NCBI RefSeq assembly: GCF_000484695.1 | Contig: NZ_AXVR01000005.1 | Location: forward strand, 62,001 to 126,000 | From: Salinispora cortesiana | GTDB taxonomy: Bacteria; Actinomycetota; Actinomycetes; Mycobacteriales; Micromonosporaceae | Direction of reading: 5' to 3' | Length of the DNA stretch: 64,000 bases | Shown: positions 8,139 to 16,465 of the stretch, piece by piece | How the letters are laid out: each line of letters begins with the position of its first letter | Position numbering within the stretch: the stretch's first letter is position 1 | Made by a program: the position numbers and the translations under genes | Notes under the pieces: generated by a model | The model's database searches: none | Told to the model about the DNA's origin: nothing | Seen by the model: the letters and a program-made list of their open reading frames with translations, nothing else

Positions 8139-9487
8139 TCCAGGCTCCCAGGCAGCTCCACCCGAAACCGCGCCCCGCCCCCGGGTCGGTCGGCGACCGT
8201 CGCGTGTCCGCCGTGAGCGGCGGCGTGCTGCGCGACGATCGCCAAGCCGAGCCCGGTGCCATCGGTACCCCCGCGGGCGCGGGCGGCGCGGCTACGAACA
8301 AAACGGTCGAAGATGACAGCTCGGTCGGCCACCGGTACGCCCGGACCGGCGTCGTCCACCTCGACGACGCCGCTGGTGCCGACGGCCGACAGCCGGACCG
8401 CGACCGGGCCACCGCCGTAGCGGACCGCGTTCTCAAGCAGGTTGACCAGCAGCTGCTCGGTACGCCGCCGGTCGACCCGCCACTCCGTCGGGGTACCGGG
8501 GTCGGGCCGCACCAGGCTCTCCGGTAGGCCCCGGCTCTGGCACACCTCACCGGCGAGCGCGACGACGTCCACCGACTCCCGCTGGGCGGGCTGGTCGGTA
8601 CGGGCCAGCTCCAGGAGGTCGTTGACCAGTTGCTGGAACCGGCCGATCTCATCGGCCACCAGCCCCGCCGCGGTTGCGGTCCGTTCGTCGTGGTGTCCCC
8701 GCCGGCGGGTCAGCACGCTCGCGGCGGCGTAGAGGGTCTGCAACGGCGAGCGCAGCTCGTGGCTCACGTCGGCGGCGAAGCGCCGGTCTCGTTCGATCCG
8801 CCTGGCCAGCTGGTCAACCATATCGTTGAAGGAGGTCGACAGGCGGGTCAGATCCGGGTCCGTGGCCGGCGCCAGCCGGGTCGTGAAGTCGCCGGCGGAG
8901 ATCCGCTCGGCGGCGTCCGCGACGGCGGTCAACGGGCGCAGACTGTGCCGGGTCGCGTACCAGCCGAAGGCGGCGCCGGAGCCGGCCACCATGATCGCCA
9001 CGGCGGTCAACGCCAGCGCGAGAACCTGGAATGTCTCCTCCAACTCACGTAGGGAGGTCAGCTCGTAGTAGCTGGCGCCGTCGGGCAGTGGCACTCCGAC
9101 CAGCAGTGTCGGCTGCCCAGCCAACTGGACCCGTTGCACCCCGGGCTGTCCGGCCCGGACCTGCTTCTGCAGCGCCGTCGGCACGCTCGTCGCCGCTGTC
9201 TCGGCGGTACGCCCGTACCAGGAGCCGTCGAGGTGGAGCAGGGGTCGCCGGGAGCTGCCGGTATCCAGCGAACGGAGCACTTCGACAACGTCGGGTTCAT
9301 CGGTGTTCAGCCCGATGCGCACGACCCCCGCGTCGAAGTAGGCCGCCCGCACGGCCGTGCGTTCCCGCTCGTCGAGCAGGCTGCGCCGGGTCAGGTCATA
9401 GGAGATCAACGCCATCGACGCCGCCAGCAACGCGGCGCCGACCGCGAACCCGGCCGTCACTCGCGCGCGGAGCCCGAGATGTCTCAT
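8135..9487 (-). CDS. Membrane sensor histidine kinase
   Basis: The 450 residues comprise a membrane helix at about 10-29, an extracytoplasmic sensor of about 125 residues, a second helix at about 155-176, a HAMP linker, a HisKA domain with the phospho-acceptor His243 in DVSHELRSPL, and an ATPase domain with N box NLLENAVRYG (about 349-358), G1 box DDAGPGVP (378-385) and G2 box GTGLGLAIV (410-418). All catalytic boxes look intact. It overlaps the response-regulator stop by four bases and is followed by a GerMN lipoprotein, an order like CseB-CseC or MtrA-MtrB-LpqB systems that sense envelope stress. The signal is unknown. Confidence 0.92.
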   Translation of the reverse strand: MRHLGLRARVTAGFAVGAALLAASMALISYDLTRRSLLDERERTAVRAAYFDAGVVRIGLNTDEPDVVEVLRSLDTGSSRRPLLHLDGSWYGRTAETAATSVPTALQKQVRAGQPGVQRVQLAGQPTLLVGVPLPDGASYYELTSLRELEETFQVLALALTAVAIMVAGSGAAFGWYATRHSLRPLTAVADAAERISAGDFTTRLAPATDPDLTRLSTSFNDMVDQLARRIERDRRFAADVSHELRSPLQTLYAAASVLTRRRGHHDERTATAAGLVADEIGRFQQLVNDLLELARTDQPAQRESVDVVALAGEVCQSRGLPESLVRPDPGTPTEWRVDRRRTEQLLVNLLENAVRYGGGPVAVRLSAVGTSGVVEVDDAGPGVPVADRAVIFDRFVRSRAARARGGTDGTGLGLAIVAQHAAAHGGHATVADRPGGGARFRVELPGSLE

Positions 9488-10158
9488 CGCTGCAGCTTGT
9501 AGCCGAGACCACGGAGCGTAACCAGGTATCGGGGGTTGCCCGGTTCCGCCTCAATCTTCTGGCGCAGGCGCCCGACGTGCACGTCCACCAAGCGCTCGTC
9601 GCCACTGTCATATCCCCACACCCGCTGCAGCAACTGCTGCCGGGACAGCACCCGGCCGGCGTGCTCGGCCAGCTCGCAGAGGAGCCGGAACTCGGTGCGG
9701 GTCAACGCCACCGGCTCTCCGGCACGACGCACCTCCCCCGCCTCCGGGCTGATTTCCAGGTCGCCGATGATTTGTACCGCGAGCGGGGTAGCGACGGCCC
9801 GGGCCCGCCGTCGCAGAGCCCGCAGCCGGGCCGACAACTCCTTGATGGCGACCGGTTTGACCACGTAGTCGTCGGCACCGGCCTCCAACGCGGCGACGAT
9901 GTCGTGGGTGTCGTCCCGGGCGCTGACGACCACGATCGGGACATCGTCGTCGCGGCGCAGCTGGCGGATCCCCTCAAATCCATCGATACCGGGCAGCATC
10001 AAGTCGAACAACACGTTGTCGGCCGGATCGGACCGCTGCATCCGCAGCCCCTCCTCGGCGGTCGCCGCCCCCCGCGCGGTGTAGCCCTCCTCTTCCAGAG
10101 CGAGCAGCAGCGCCAACCGGATCCGATCGTCGTCCTCGATCACCAGTACCGCGGTCAT
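9484..10158 (-). CDS. OmpR-family response regulator
   Basis: A receiver domain (acidic pocket EDDD at residues 8-11, phospho-acceptor Asp52 in FDLMLPG, conserved Lys in YVVKP) is followed by a winged-helix DNA-binding domain ending in DVHVGRLRQKIE and LRGLGYKLQR. The sequence resembles AfsQ1/CseB-type regulators. The start is ATG 10158, with GGGGGA about ten bases upstream. It is the first gene of a three-gene operon (regulator, kinase, lipoprotein) linked by four-base overlaps. Targets are unknown; autoregulation is common in this class, but no repeat motif was evident in the 175 bp upstream. Confidence 0.92.
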   Translation of the reverse strand: MTAVLVIEDDDRIRLALLLALEEEGYTARGAATAEEGLRMQRSDPADNVLFDLMLPGIDGFEGIRQLRRDDDVPIVVVSARDDTHDIVAALEAGADDYVVKPVAIKELSARLRALRRRARAVATPLAVQIIGDLEISPEAGEVRRAGEPVALTRTEFRLLCELAEHAGRVLSRQQLLQRVWGYDSGDERLVDVHVGRLRQKIEAEPGNPRYLVTLRGLGYKLQR

Positions 10159-10333
10159 TACGGCATCATCCCCCGGCACCCCGACGACCACCCACTCTGG
10201 GGCAGCCGCCAGATTTGTCACGTGACTGTCATCCAACTGCACCGGCCGCTACACGACCCACTTAGAGGGTGAGAGGCGTGTCGGGCCGCTCGTCGCGCCA
10301 ACCTGGCCCCCGTCCCGCCGAGAGGAGGCAGCA

Positions 10334-10678
10334 GTGACCGGCAACGCCCTCATCCACGCCCTCGTCATCGGCGCTTCCGTCGGCCTACTCGGGCGGCTCG
10401 TTCTCCCGGGCCGGGACGCCGCCCCGGTGTGGCTGGCCGTCGCCGTGGGTCTCGGCGCCGCCCTGCTCGGCACCATCATCGCCCGAGTCGCTGGCGTCGA
10501 TGTCGCTGCTCCCTCCGTGCTGCGGCTGGCCGTGCAGGCTGGCTTCGCCGGCGCCGCGGTTACCCTCGCGGTCGTGACGGCGAGGCACACGCCGGGGCCG
10601 ACCAGGCGGTCCATCCGCCGGTGGCCTGCCGCCGGCGACCCCTCGGCATCAGCAGACCAGGAAGGGAACCGACCATGA
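10334..10678 (+). CDS. Small membrane protein, three helices
   Basis: This 114-residue protein has three hydrophobic segments within residues 5-83 and a short charged tail. The GASVGLLGRLVLPGRD opening recalls the GlsB/YeaQ/YmgE (transglycosylase-associated) stress membrane proteins, but the match is weak. It starts at GTG 10334 behind GAGAGGAGG. Its stop overlaps the start of the STAS-domain gene in an ATGA junction, so the two are probably translated together. A stress or sigma-B-like signalling context is suggested by that partner. Confidence 0.7.
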   Translation: MTGNALIHALVIGASVGLLGRLVLPGRDAAPVWLAVAVGLGAALLGTIIARVAGVDVAAPSVLRLAVQAGFAGAAVTLAVVTARHTPGPTRRSIRRWPAAGDPSASADQEGNRP

Positions 10679-11202
10679 CCGTCGTGCCAGACGACCACAT
10701 GATGACCCTGATCTGCGATGGTTGCGGAGAGACCGCCGCCAGCACGGCCGTCGTACTACCCGATGACGAAGTGGTCTGGACGCTCGTGTCCGAGCACGGC
10801 TGGAGCGGGTCTCCGTTCGCCACCGGTCCACACCGATGCACCGGATGCACGCCGCCCACACCCGGCCGAGCCGCCCCCGTCCAGCCGCTCGGGGATTCCG
10901 ACCACGACGAGGTCGCCGAGGCCAGCACGACGACGGACCCGCTACGCGCCGCGCTGAGCGAGGCCACCGAGCACGAGGGGCGCGTGGTCGTCGACCTCTC
11001 CGCCGTTGAGCAGATCGACTCCACCGGCCTCGGCCTACTCGTCCGGGCCCGGCAGGAGGCTCGTCAACGCGGAGCGGAGCTGTGGCTCCACGCGCCCTCC
11101 CGGTTCGTGTTGACCGTGCTCCACACAATGCGCCTGGACACCGCGTTCCCCGTCGTCACCGACCAACCAAACACAGTGAACGAACCCGGGGTGCTGGTGT
11201 GA
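10675..11202 (+). CDS. Zinc-ribbon plus STAS-domain protein (anti-anti-sigma type)
   Basis: Residues 1-60 contain two cysteine pairs (ICDGCGE at about 13-19 and HRCTGC near 57-62) that look like a small zinc-binding fold. After a flexible linker, residues 90-165 form a STAS domain with the phosphorylatable motif DLSAVEQIDSTGLGLLVRARQ, typical of anti-sigma-factor antagonists such as SpoIIAA/RsbV, which bind a kinase anti-sigma factor when unphosphorylated. The extra N-terminal cysteine region is unusual for that family. It overlaps the preceding membrane-protein gene by four bases. No sigma factor or RsbW-type kinase is adjacent, so its partner lies elsewhere. Confidence 0.78.
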   Translation: MTVVPDDHMMTLICDGCGETAASTAVVLPDDEVVWTLVSEHGWSGSPFATGPHRCTGCTPPTPGRAAPVQPLGDSDHDEVAEASTTTDPLRAALSEATEHEGRVVVDLSAVEQIDSTGLGLLVRARQEARQRGAELWLHAPSRFVLTVLHTMRLDTAFPVVTDQPNTVNEPGVLV

Positions 11203-11280
11203 GCAGCGGACCGGCGCGTCGCGACCCGGCGACCGGCCGCACCCCCTGCCAGCCCCATCGATGAGGACTGCCACCTAGTC

Positions 11281-11574
11281 ATGCCCTGGCCCCCGCCCGA
11301 GGACGACCCCTTCCATCCTGCGTGGAACCCGCCGGGACACCACGACGAGGACGCACGGCTCGCCGCGATCACTACCCAACGGCTCAGCACTGATTGGACG
11401 ACGCGCCGCCAGCAGATCACCGTAACCGTGCAGAATCGGGTGATCATCTTGGCCGGTACGACTGCCGACCTCGAAACACGGCAGGTCGCGGGCGAACTCG
11501 CATGGGACATCCCGGGGGTGGCTGACGTGTGTAACACGCTGCGGGTGGCGCAGCGTGGACGCCGGCAGCGCTGA
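11281..11574 (+). CDS. BON-domain protein
   Basis: After a Pro/His-rich lead of about 30 residues, the 97-residue protein carries a single BON domain (QQITVTVQNRVIILAGTTAD, then ELAWDIPGVADVCNTLRVA). BON domains are small alpha/beta modules that bind membranes or lipids and often appear in stress proteins such as OsmY. There is no signal peptide, so this copy is probably cytoplasmic. It follows the STAS gene by 78 bp on the same strand and probably belongs to the same stress-related unit. Confidence 0.75.
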   Translation: MPWPPPEDDPFHPAWNPPGHHDEDARLAAITTQRLSTDWTTRRQQITVTVQNRVIILAGTTADLETRQVAGELAWDIPGVADVCNTLRVAQRGRRQR

Positions 11575-11826
11575 CCGCGATCGACGCCAGCACCAACTCC
11601 GACCGACGGCAACGCCGGCCCATTCCGCCCGGGCGAATATCACCACAGCACCCCTATTGACCTGCGGTTTTGTCGGATCTCAGCATCTTTTGGGCGGCAG
11701 CTCCGCCGGGTGATATGACTGATCTATCGGCAATCAATGACGCTCGTCGTCATCCCCTCCTCGCGCAGCGCCGGTCCGAGCGTGTCCCCGAGACCGGCTC
11801 GGCGAGTGACCACCTGAGGAGCTGCG

Positions 11827-12267
11827 GTGCGGAAAAGGCTGATCTCGCGAAATCGACGGCCCTTCCAGTGTGCCGTCGTCTTCACCTCGCCCATGTGCGG
11901 CACGATGATGCTCGTCCTCGGGGCGCCACCTACCATGGGGGTCGCTATGCCCGAGCCGATCCGCATCGGCTGGCAGCTAGGGCTGGTCGTCGCCGGCCTG
12001 ATCGGCATTGCCGGGCTGTTGTGGCCAGGCCGGCACGCCACCGGGCTCGGGCTGGAACTGGCGTCGATGCTGATGCTCGGCGCCGTCACCAGCATGTACG
12101 CGATCACCCTTGGGGTCGGCGGTGGCCTGGCCGCCGTCACCTCAGTCTCCTTCATCACTGCGGTGGCCTTCGGTTCGTGGTGGCGCGGCGGGGAGCTCCT
12201 GCACGATCTACACCGGCTGGTCGAGCCGCAGCGTCCAGCCCCGGACCTGGCTGGTGAGTTCCCATGA
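11827..12267 (+). CDS. Small membrane protein of unknown function
   Basis: The start is GTG 11827, six bases after GAGGA. The 146-residue product has a basic N-terminus, a weak hydrophobic stretch, and then three clear membrane segments (about residues 46-68, 74-96 and 98-118) ending in FGSWWRGGELLHDLHRL. The later methionine at residue 41 (MPEPIRIGWQLG) could be the true start. It overlaps the next gene in an ATGA junction. The pair (small multi-helix protein, then a one-helix coiled-coil protein) resembles holin-region genes of actinophages, but no other phage gene is nearby, so the function is left open. Confidence 0.6.
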   Translation: MRKRLISRNRRPFQCAVVFTSPMCGTMMLVLGAPPTMGVAMPEPIRIGWQLGLVVAGLIGIAGLLWPGRHATGLGLELASMLMLGAVTSMYAITLGVGGGLAAVTSVSFITAVAFGSWWRGGELLHDLHRLVEPQRPAPDLAGEFP

Positions 12268-12728
12268 CAGCCCCGCCTCCACCCCCACCCCCACCTCCAC
12301 CCACGACCGACGCCGCAGCTGCCGCTCCACAGTGGCTCCAGGTCGTGCTGTCGGTACTCGGCGTCCTTGGTGGCGCCGGCGGCTTCGCGACCATCGCCGC
12401 GGTGGTGGTGAAGCGAGGAAAGTTCCGCGCCGAGGCGGCTGATGTGATCACTGACACCGCCCTGACCCTGGTGCAGCCGATGCGGATCCGAATGGCCGAG
12501 TTGGAGGCCGAGGCGCAGACCATCCGGGAGCAGCTACGTGCCTCGAACGAGCGAAGCCGTCGACTCCAGGCCCGCATCGCCCAGCTTCGCGCCACACTGG
12601 ACCGCTGGTACGCACTGATCTTCACGCCGGACGCCTCCCTACCGGCGATCCGATACACCATCCGCGAGGACCAGAGACGCATCCGAGCATCGGGCGAGGT
12701 GCGGGCCGAGTCGACCGGGGACCGGTAG
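12264..12728 (+). CDS. Poly-proline, single-helix coiled-coil protein
   Basis: The 154-residue product begins MTA followed by a run of ten prolines, then one membrane helix (about residues 24-48) and a coiled coil rich in Glu, Arg and Gln (about 62-118), and ends in a short basic tail. The proline run is encoded by near-identical CCA/CCC codons, which makes it prone to replication slippage. It overlaps the preceding membrane-protein gene by four bases, so the two probably act together at the membrane. I do not recognise the family. Confidence 0.6.
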   Translation: MTAPPPPPPPPPPTTDAAAAAPQWLQVVLSVLGVLGGAGGFATIAAVVVKRGKFRAEAADVITDTALTLVQPMRIRMAELEAEAQTIREQLRASNERSRRLQARIAQLRATLDRWYALIFTPDASLPAIRYTIREDQRRIRASGEVRAESTGDR

Positions 12729-12773
12729 GCGTCCCGGCCCGGCGGCGGGTCGGGCGACGCGACGCCGGTTACC
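12721..12773. terminator. Imperfect hairpin between convergent genes
   Basis: An inverted repeat (left arm ACCGGTAGGCGTC, right arm GACGCC-GGT-TACCGG with a three-base bulge) separates the convergent coiled-coil gene and glpD. Its position suits a bidirectional terminator. There is no T-tract, as is usual in high-GC DNA. Confidence 0.4.
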
Positions 12774-14295
12774 GGGTCGCGACGAGCTCAAGGACCTCAC
12801 CCGCCACCGGCAGCGCCGCCTCCCGATAGGCAGGAACCAGCCCGAGCCGGGTTCGCCGGTCCAACAGATCATCAACCGTACGGGCCAGTTCGTGCCGGGC
12901 GGCCCAGAGTAGCTCGGCGCCGGTGACCGGAATCTCTTCGCCGATCGGCCGATGGAGATGCGCTGGCGCCTCGGCCAGGATGCGGACCGCCTCGGCACCG
13001 TAGCGGGCGACCAGACGCCGGGGGGCCGGGACCCGCGCCAGATACGCGGGGCTCGCGGCGCCCGGGAGCGGGAGACGGCGGGTACGGCAGACACCAGCGG
13101 TCAGAGCCCGACGACGCACCGCGGTGTCCACCGCGTCCTCGGCCATCCGCCGATAGGTGGTGAGCTTTCCGCCGACGACGCTGATGACCCCGTCCGGGTC
13201 GTCGATGACGGCGTGCTGTCGGGAGAGGTCGGCGGTGCGGTCCGCGGCGTCGGCGAGCAGCGGCCGGAGTCCGGCGTAGGCACCGAGGACATCGCCGCGT
13301 CGCAGTGGTCGGTCGAGGACGCCGTTGAGCACGTCGAGCAAGAACGCGATGTCGGCCTCGGTGGGCTCCGGTACGTCCGGGATGGGTCCGGCCACCGGCT
13401 CGTCAGTCAGCCCGACGTAGACCAGGCCGTCGGTCTGTGGCAGCGCGAGGACGTAGCGGGTGAACTCGCCGGGGACCGGGATGGTCAGACCGGCCCAAGG
13501 CCCGCCCAGCGCAGCGGCGGGCAGCACGAGGTGGGTGCCGCGGGAGGGCCGCAGGCGCACGTGCGGGGTCAGGCTGCCGGCCCAGACACCGGTGGCGTTG
13601 ATCACGGCGCGGGCAGCGATGTGCAGTGTCTCCCCGGTGCGGGTGTCCTCGACGGTGGCGCCGTCGCCACGCAGATCGACCACCCGGGCGCGGGGCAGGA
13701 TGCGGGCCGAGTGCGCCGCCGCCGCACGGGCCAGACCGACCACGAGCCGGGCGTCGTCGCAGAGCTGACCGTCCCAGGACAGCCGAGCGCCGCGGAGGCC
13801 CGCCCGGCGCAACGCCGGCGCCATCGCGCCCGCCTCGGCCGGGCCGAGCCGTCGGGTAGCCGGCAGGGTCCGGCGGGTGGTTCCCGCGCTGACGCGCAGC
13901 AGATCGCCGACGCGGAGCCCAACCGCCACGGCCCGGTCCTGCCAACCGGCGGTGTGGTCGGTCGTGGGCAGCAACATCGGCAGTGCCCGGATCAGGTGCG
14001 GGGCGGTGCGGGTCATCAGGACGTGGCGTTCGGCCGCGCTCTCGTAGGCGATGCGAACCTGACCGTGGGCGAGGTAGCGCAGTCCGCCGTGGACCAGCTT
14101 GGAACTCCAGCGGGAGGTGCCGTGGGCAAGGTCCTCGGCTTCGACGGCGGCCACCGAGAGGCCACGGCTGGCGGCGTCCAGTGCCACCCCCGCGCCGGTG
14201 ACGCCGAGCCCGACGACGAGGAGGTCAACGGCGACACCACCGGCCAGTTCGGCGAGTTCCCGGTCCCGGCGTGACCCCGTCAGTGTGGCGTCCAT
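12769..14295 (-). CDS. glpD: Glycerol-3-phosphate dehydrogenase, FAD-dependent
   Basis: GlpD oxidises sn-glycerol-3-phosphate to dihydroxyacetone phosphate at the membrane and passes electrons to quinone. The protein (508 residues, normal length) has an N-terminal FAD-binding motif VVGLGVTGAGVALDAASRG, the family block HGTSRWSSKLVHGGLRYL, and C-terminal SVVGGKLTTYRRMAEDAVD. The ATG at 14295 was chosen because AAGGGGG lies seven bases upstream; a GTG six bases earlier is too close to it. The divergent neighbour is an alkyl-DHAP synthase homologue, which uses DHAP esters, so the pair shares glycerophosphate metabolism. An inverted repeat between them (14316-14334) probably controls both. Confidence 0.93.
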   Translation of the reverse strand: MDATLTGSRRDRELAELAGGVAVDLLVVGLGVTGAGVALDAASRGLSVAAVEAEDLAHGTSRWSSKLVHGGLRYLAHGQVRIAYESAAERHVLMTRTAPHLIRALPMLLPTTDHTAGWQDRAVAVGLRVGDLLRVSAGTTRRTLPATRRLGPAEAGAMAPALRRAGLRGARLSWDGQLCDDARLVVGLARAAAAHSARILPRARVVDLRGDGATVEDTRTGETLHIAARAVINATGVWAGSLTPHVRLRPSRGTHLVLPAAALGGPWAGLTIPVPGEFTRYVLALPQTDGLVYVGLTDEPVAGPIPDVPEPTEADIAFLLDVLNGVLDRPLRRGDVLGAYAGLRPLLADAADRTADLSRQHAVIDDPDGVISVVGGKLTTYRRMAEDAVDTAVRRRALTAGVCRTRRLPLPGAASPAYLARVPAPRRLVARYGAEAVRILAEAPAHLHRPIGEEIPVTGAELLWAARHELARTVDDLLDRRTRLGLVPAYREAALPVAGEVLELVATR

Positions 14296-14315
14296 GCGCA
14301 CACCCCCTTGCTGAA

Positions 14316-14334
14316 AGTGACACGGAATGTCACT
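14316..14334. promoter_or_regulatory. Inverted repeat between glpD and alkyl-DHAP synthase genes
   Basis: AGTGACACGGAATGTCACT has perfect 7-base arms (AGTGACA/TGTCACT) around five bases, and a further GTGTCAC half-site follows at 14334-14340. It lies in the 48 bp between the two divergent starts, so one regulator could control both genes. The regulator is not in the window. Confidence 0.65.
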
Positions 14335-14343
14335 GTGTCACAC

Positions 14344-15906
14344 ATGAATGGAGCTGGGGAAGACGCCGACCGATGGACCCGCTGGGGGCCGGCCTCGGGG
14401 GCACAGCCCCTACCGGACTCCGCGTCGGAGCTACTGGCACAGCTACTGGAGCTGACCCCCGTGCCCCCGGCCGTGCCCCTGTCCGACGTCGCGATGCCCG
14501 CAGCCGAGCTCGGCGACGCGGTCCTGGCCGCGCTCCGGGAGGCCGTCGGCACCGAGCATGTACTGACCTCCCGACCGATCCGGGCCCGCCACGCAACCGG
14601 TCTGTCCACACCCGACCTACTACGCCGGCGCCGGGGCCTGCTCCACCGAGCCCCGCAGGCGGTGGTCCGCCCGGCCGACCATGCCGAGGTCCTCGCCCTG
14701 CTCGAGCTCTGCTCCCAGCACCGGGTGGCCGTGGTCCCCTTCGGTGGCGGCACCTCGGTCGTCGGCGGACTGACACCTACCGCGCCCGCACACCTCACCC
14801 TCGACCTGAGCCGGCTGGACGGGATCCTCGCGGTTGACGCCGTCTCCCGAACAGCGACTCTCCAGGCGGGACTGCCCGCCCCTCGTGCTACGGAGCTGCT
14901 CGCCGAGCACGGACTCACCCTCGGCCACGTTCCCCAGTCCTACGAATACGCCACCATCGGTGGCTTCGCCGCCACCCGCTCCTGCGGGCAGGCGTCCACC
15001 GGGTACGGCCGCTTCGACGACCTGGTGACCGCGCTGACCGTCGCCACCCCCCGCGGCACCCTCCAGGTGGGGCGCGCCCCCGCCTCCGCCGCCGGCCCCG
15101 ACCTGCGACAGCTCTTCCTGGGCAGTGAGGGAACGCTGGGCGTCATCACCGACGTAACCGTCCGGGTGCGACCGATCCCGGCGCAGACACACTACGAGGG
15201 GTGGCGGTTCGACTCCTTCGCCGCCGGGCTGCACGCCGTACGAAGACTGGCGCAGGATGGGCCGCGGGCCACGGTACTGCGGCTCTCCGACGAGATCGAG
15301 ACCGTGATCGGGGCGACCGGTTTGGGCCGGTCCGACGGGGGCTGCCTACTAGTCATCGGGTACGAGGGCGAACAGGTCCACGCCACCGCCGAGACGGCCG
15401 CCGCGGTGCTGGCGGCGCACGACGGCCAACCGCTGGGCGCCGAGCCGGGACGGCACTGGCAGCGGCACCGCTTCGACGCTCCCTACCTGCGCGACGCGCT
15501 GCTGGACGCGGGGGCGTTCGCGGAGACCCTGGAGACCGCGGCGTACTGGTCCCGCCTGCCCGAGCTGCACGAGCGGGTCCGGGCGGCGATCCTGGACGCG
15601 CTGCCGGAGGGCACACTGGTGCTGGCGCACGTCTCCCACGTCTACGAGACCGGCGCCTCGCTGTACTTCACCGTGATCTGCTCCCCCGGGTCCGATCCGA
15701 TCGACCGGTGGCGCACCGCGAAGGCGGCGGCCAGCGACGCGATCGCCAACGCCGGGGGCACCATCACCCACCATCACGGAGTCGGCACGGACCACCGAGA
15801 CTGGTACGCGGCCGAGATCGGGGATCTCGGCGTTGACCTGCTCCGGACGGTCAAGCGTCAGCTGGACCCGGCCGGCATCCTCAACCCCGGCGTCCTGGTG
15901 CCATAG
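14344..15906 (+). CDS. FAD-binding oxidase, alkyldihydroxyacetonephosphate synthase family
   Basis: The 520-residue protein has the PCMH-type FAD-binding domain (VVPFGGGTSVVGGLTP, then TATLQAGL and the GHVPQSYEYATIGGFAAT block) and the C-terminal glycolate-oxidase/AGPS cap ending in KRQLDPAGILNPGVL. The HHHGVGTDH motif near residue 480 matches the catalytic histidine-rich loop of alkyl-DHAP synthase, which makes ether lipids by replacing the acyl group of acyl-DHAP with a fatty alcohol. In actinobacteria, members of this family are also simple FAD-linked oxidases, so ether-lipid synthesis is a hypothesis. ATG 14344 has no ribosome site, so the message may be leaderless. It is divergent from glpD. 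Confidence 0.82.
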   Translation: MNGAGEDADRWTRWGPASGAQPLPDSASELLAQLLELTPVPPAVPLSDVAMPAAELGDAVLAALREAVGTEHVLTSRPIRARHATGLSTPDLLRRRRGLLHRAPQAVVRPADHAEVLALLELCSQHRVAVVPFGGGTSVVGGLTPTAPAHLTLDLSRLDGILAVDAVSRTATLQAGLPAPRATELLAEHGLTLGHVPQSYEYATIGGFAATRSCGQASTGYGRFDDLVTALTVATPRGTLQVGRAPASAAGPDLRQLFLGSEGTLGVITDVTVRVRPIPAQTHYEGWRFDSFAAGLHAVRRLAQDGPRATVLRLSDEIETVIGATGLGRSDGGCLLVIGYEGEQVHATAETAAAVLAAHDGQPLGAEPGRHWQRHRFDAPYLRDALLDAGAFAETLETAAYWSRLPELHERVRAAILDALPEGTLVLAHVSHVYETGASLYFTVICSPGSDPIDRWRTAKAAASDAIANAGGTITHHHGVGTDHRDWYAAEIGDLGVDLLRTVKRQLDPAGILNPGVLVP

Positions 15907-15935
15907 CCGCACCGGTGCTGGGCACACCGAGCCGG

Positions 15936-16244
15936 CTAATCAGCGCGAGGTGGGCACGCCACTCGGGCAGGCCAGCCGAGGAACCGGTCGAACAGGTCGG
16001 AGACGCTGCCCGTGACGCTCGGGTTGAGCCGGTGCAGGTCGTCGATCGCGTCGTGCAGGCAGCCAGCCAGGTAGAGGAACAGGCTCACCGGCACTTCTCG
16101 ATACTCATCCAGGAGCGCAAGCTTCGCCGCGCCGCAGGGCCATGGCTGCCCGCATCGGCGGCACATCCAGAGCGGACGCAGCGGCAGGTGCTCCGACGGC
16201 ATCTTCGGGCCGACCGCAACAGGAGGCACGCCATGCCTGCTCAT
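15936..16244 (-). CDS. Conserved actinobacterial protein with cysteine pairs
   Basis: The 102 residues include MCRRCGQPWPCGAAKLALLDEY, with three cysteines that could bind a metal, followed by an alpha-helical part (LFLYLAGCLHDAIDDLHRLNP) and DLFDRFLGWPA. This layout is a common actinomycete small protein found beside XRE/TPR regulators; no function is known to me. Its ATG overlaps the stop of an upstream short reading frame in an ATGA junction. The XRE regulator and flavoprotein genes start about 550 bp away on the opposite strand. Confidence 0.65.
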   Translation of the reverse strand: MSRHGVPPVAVGPKMPSEHLPLRPLWMCRRCGQPWPCGAAKLALLDEYREVPVSLFLYLAGCLHDAIDDLHRLNPSVTGSVSDLFDRFLGWPARVACPPRAD

Positions 16245-16405
16245 CGACGCTCGCTGTCCCGCGCCTGACGCTCAAACACGATCCGCCATACGTGCGTCAG
16301 CAGTGGCGGATCAACTGAGAACGGCGGCGTCGATGCCGGAATCGGCGCTATGCGGGCTGCTGTCAGCTGACCGGTCGCAGCGTACCGAGACACATACGTC
16401 GTCAT
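16241..16405 (-). CDS. Possible short protein upstream of the cysteine-pair protein
   Basis: A 54-residue frame from ATG 16405 (MTTYVSRYAATGQLTAARIA) ends in a TGA that overlaps the ATG of the next gene, an arrangement typical of coupled genes. There is no good ribosome site and the family is not recognised. A longer start at 16450 would run into the 12-bp hairpin at 16434-16465 and is less likely. Support is gene arrangement only. Confidence 0.35.
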   Translation of the reverse strand: MTTYVSRYAATGQLTAARIAPIPASTPPFSVDPPLLTHVWRIVFERQARDSERR

Positions 16406-16433
16406 CGCCGGCATCCGGACGACGCGGGTGCGC

Positions 16434-16465
16434 GGTGGGCTTGCCGGCATGCTGGCAAGCCCACC
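16434..16465. terminator. 12-bp perfect hairpin
   Basis: GGTGGGCTTGCC and GGCAAGCCCACC form a perfect 12-bp stem around an 8-base loop (GGCATGCT). It lies between the two divergent units, just upstream of the short minus-strand gene. It could be a terminator-like structure or a protein-binding site; there is no T-tract. Confidence 0.5.

Noticed and set aside
11827..12728. Reading the two coupled membrane genes as part of a prophage
   Set aside because: No integrase, capsid, tail or lysin gene lies nearby and both flanks are ordinary chromosomal genes.
12952..14274. A 440-codon plus-strand frame opposite glpD
   Set aside because: glpD is complete and well conserved; the opposite frame shows only low-complexity Gly/Ala/Arg composition.
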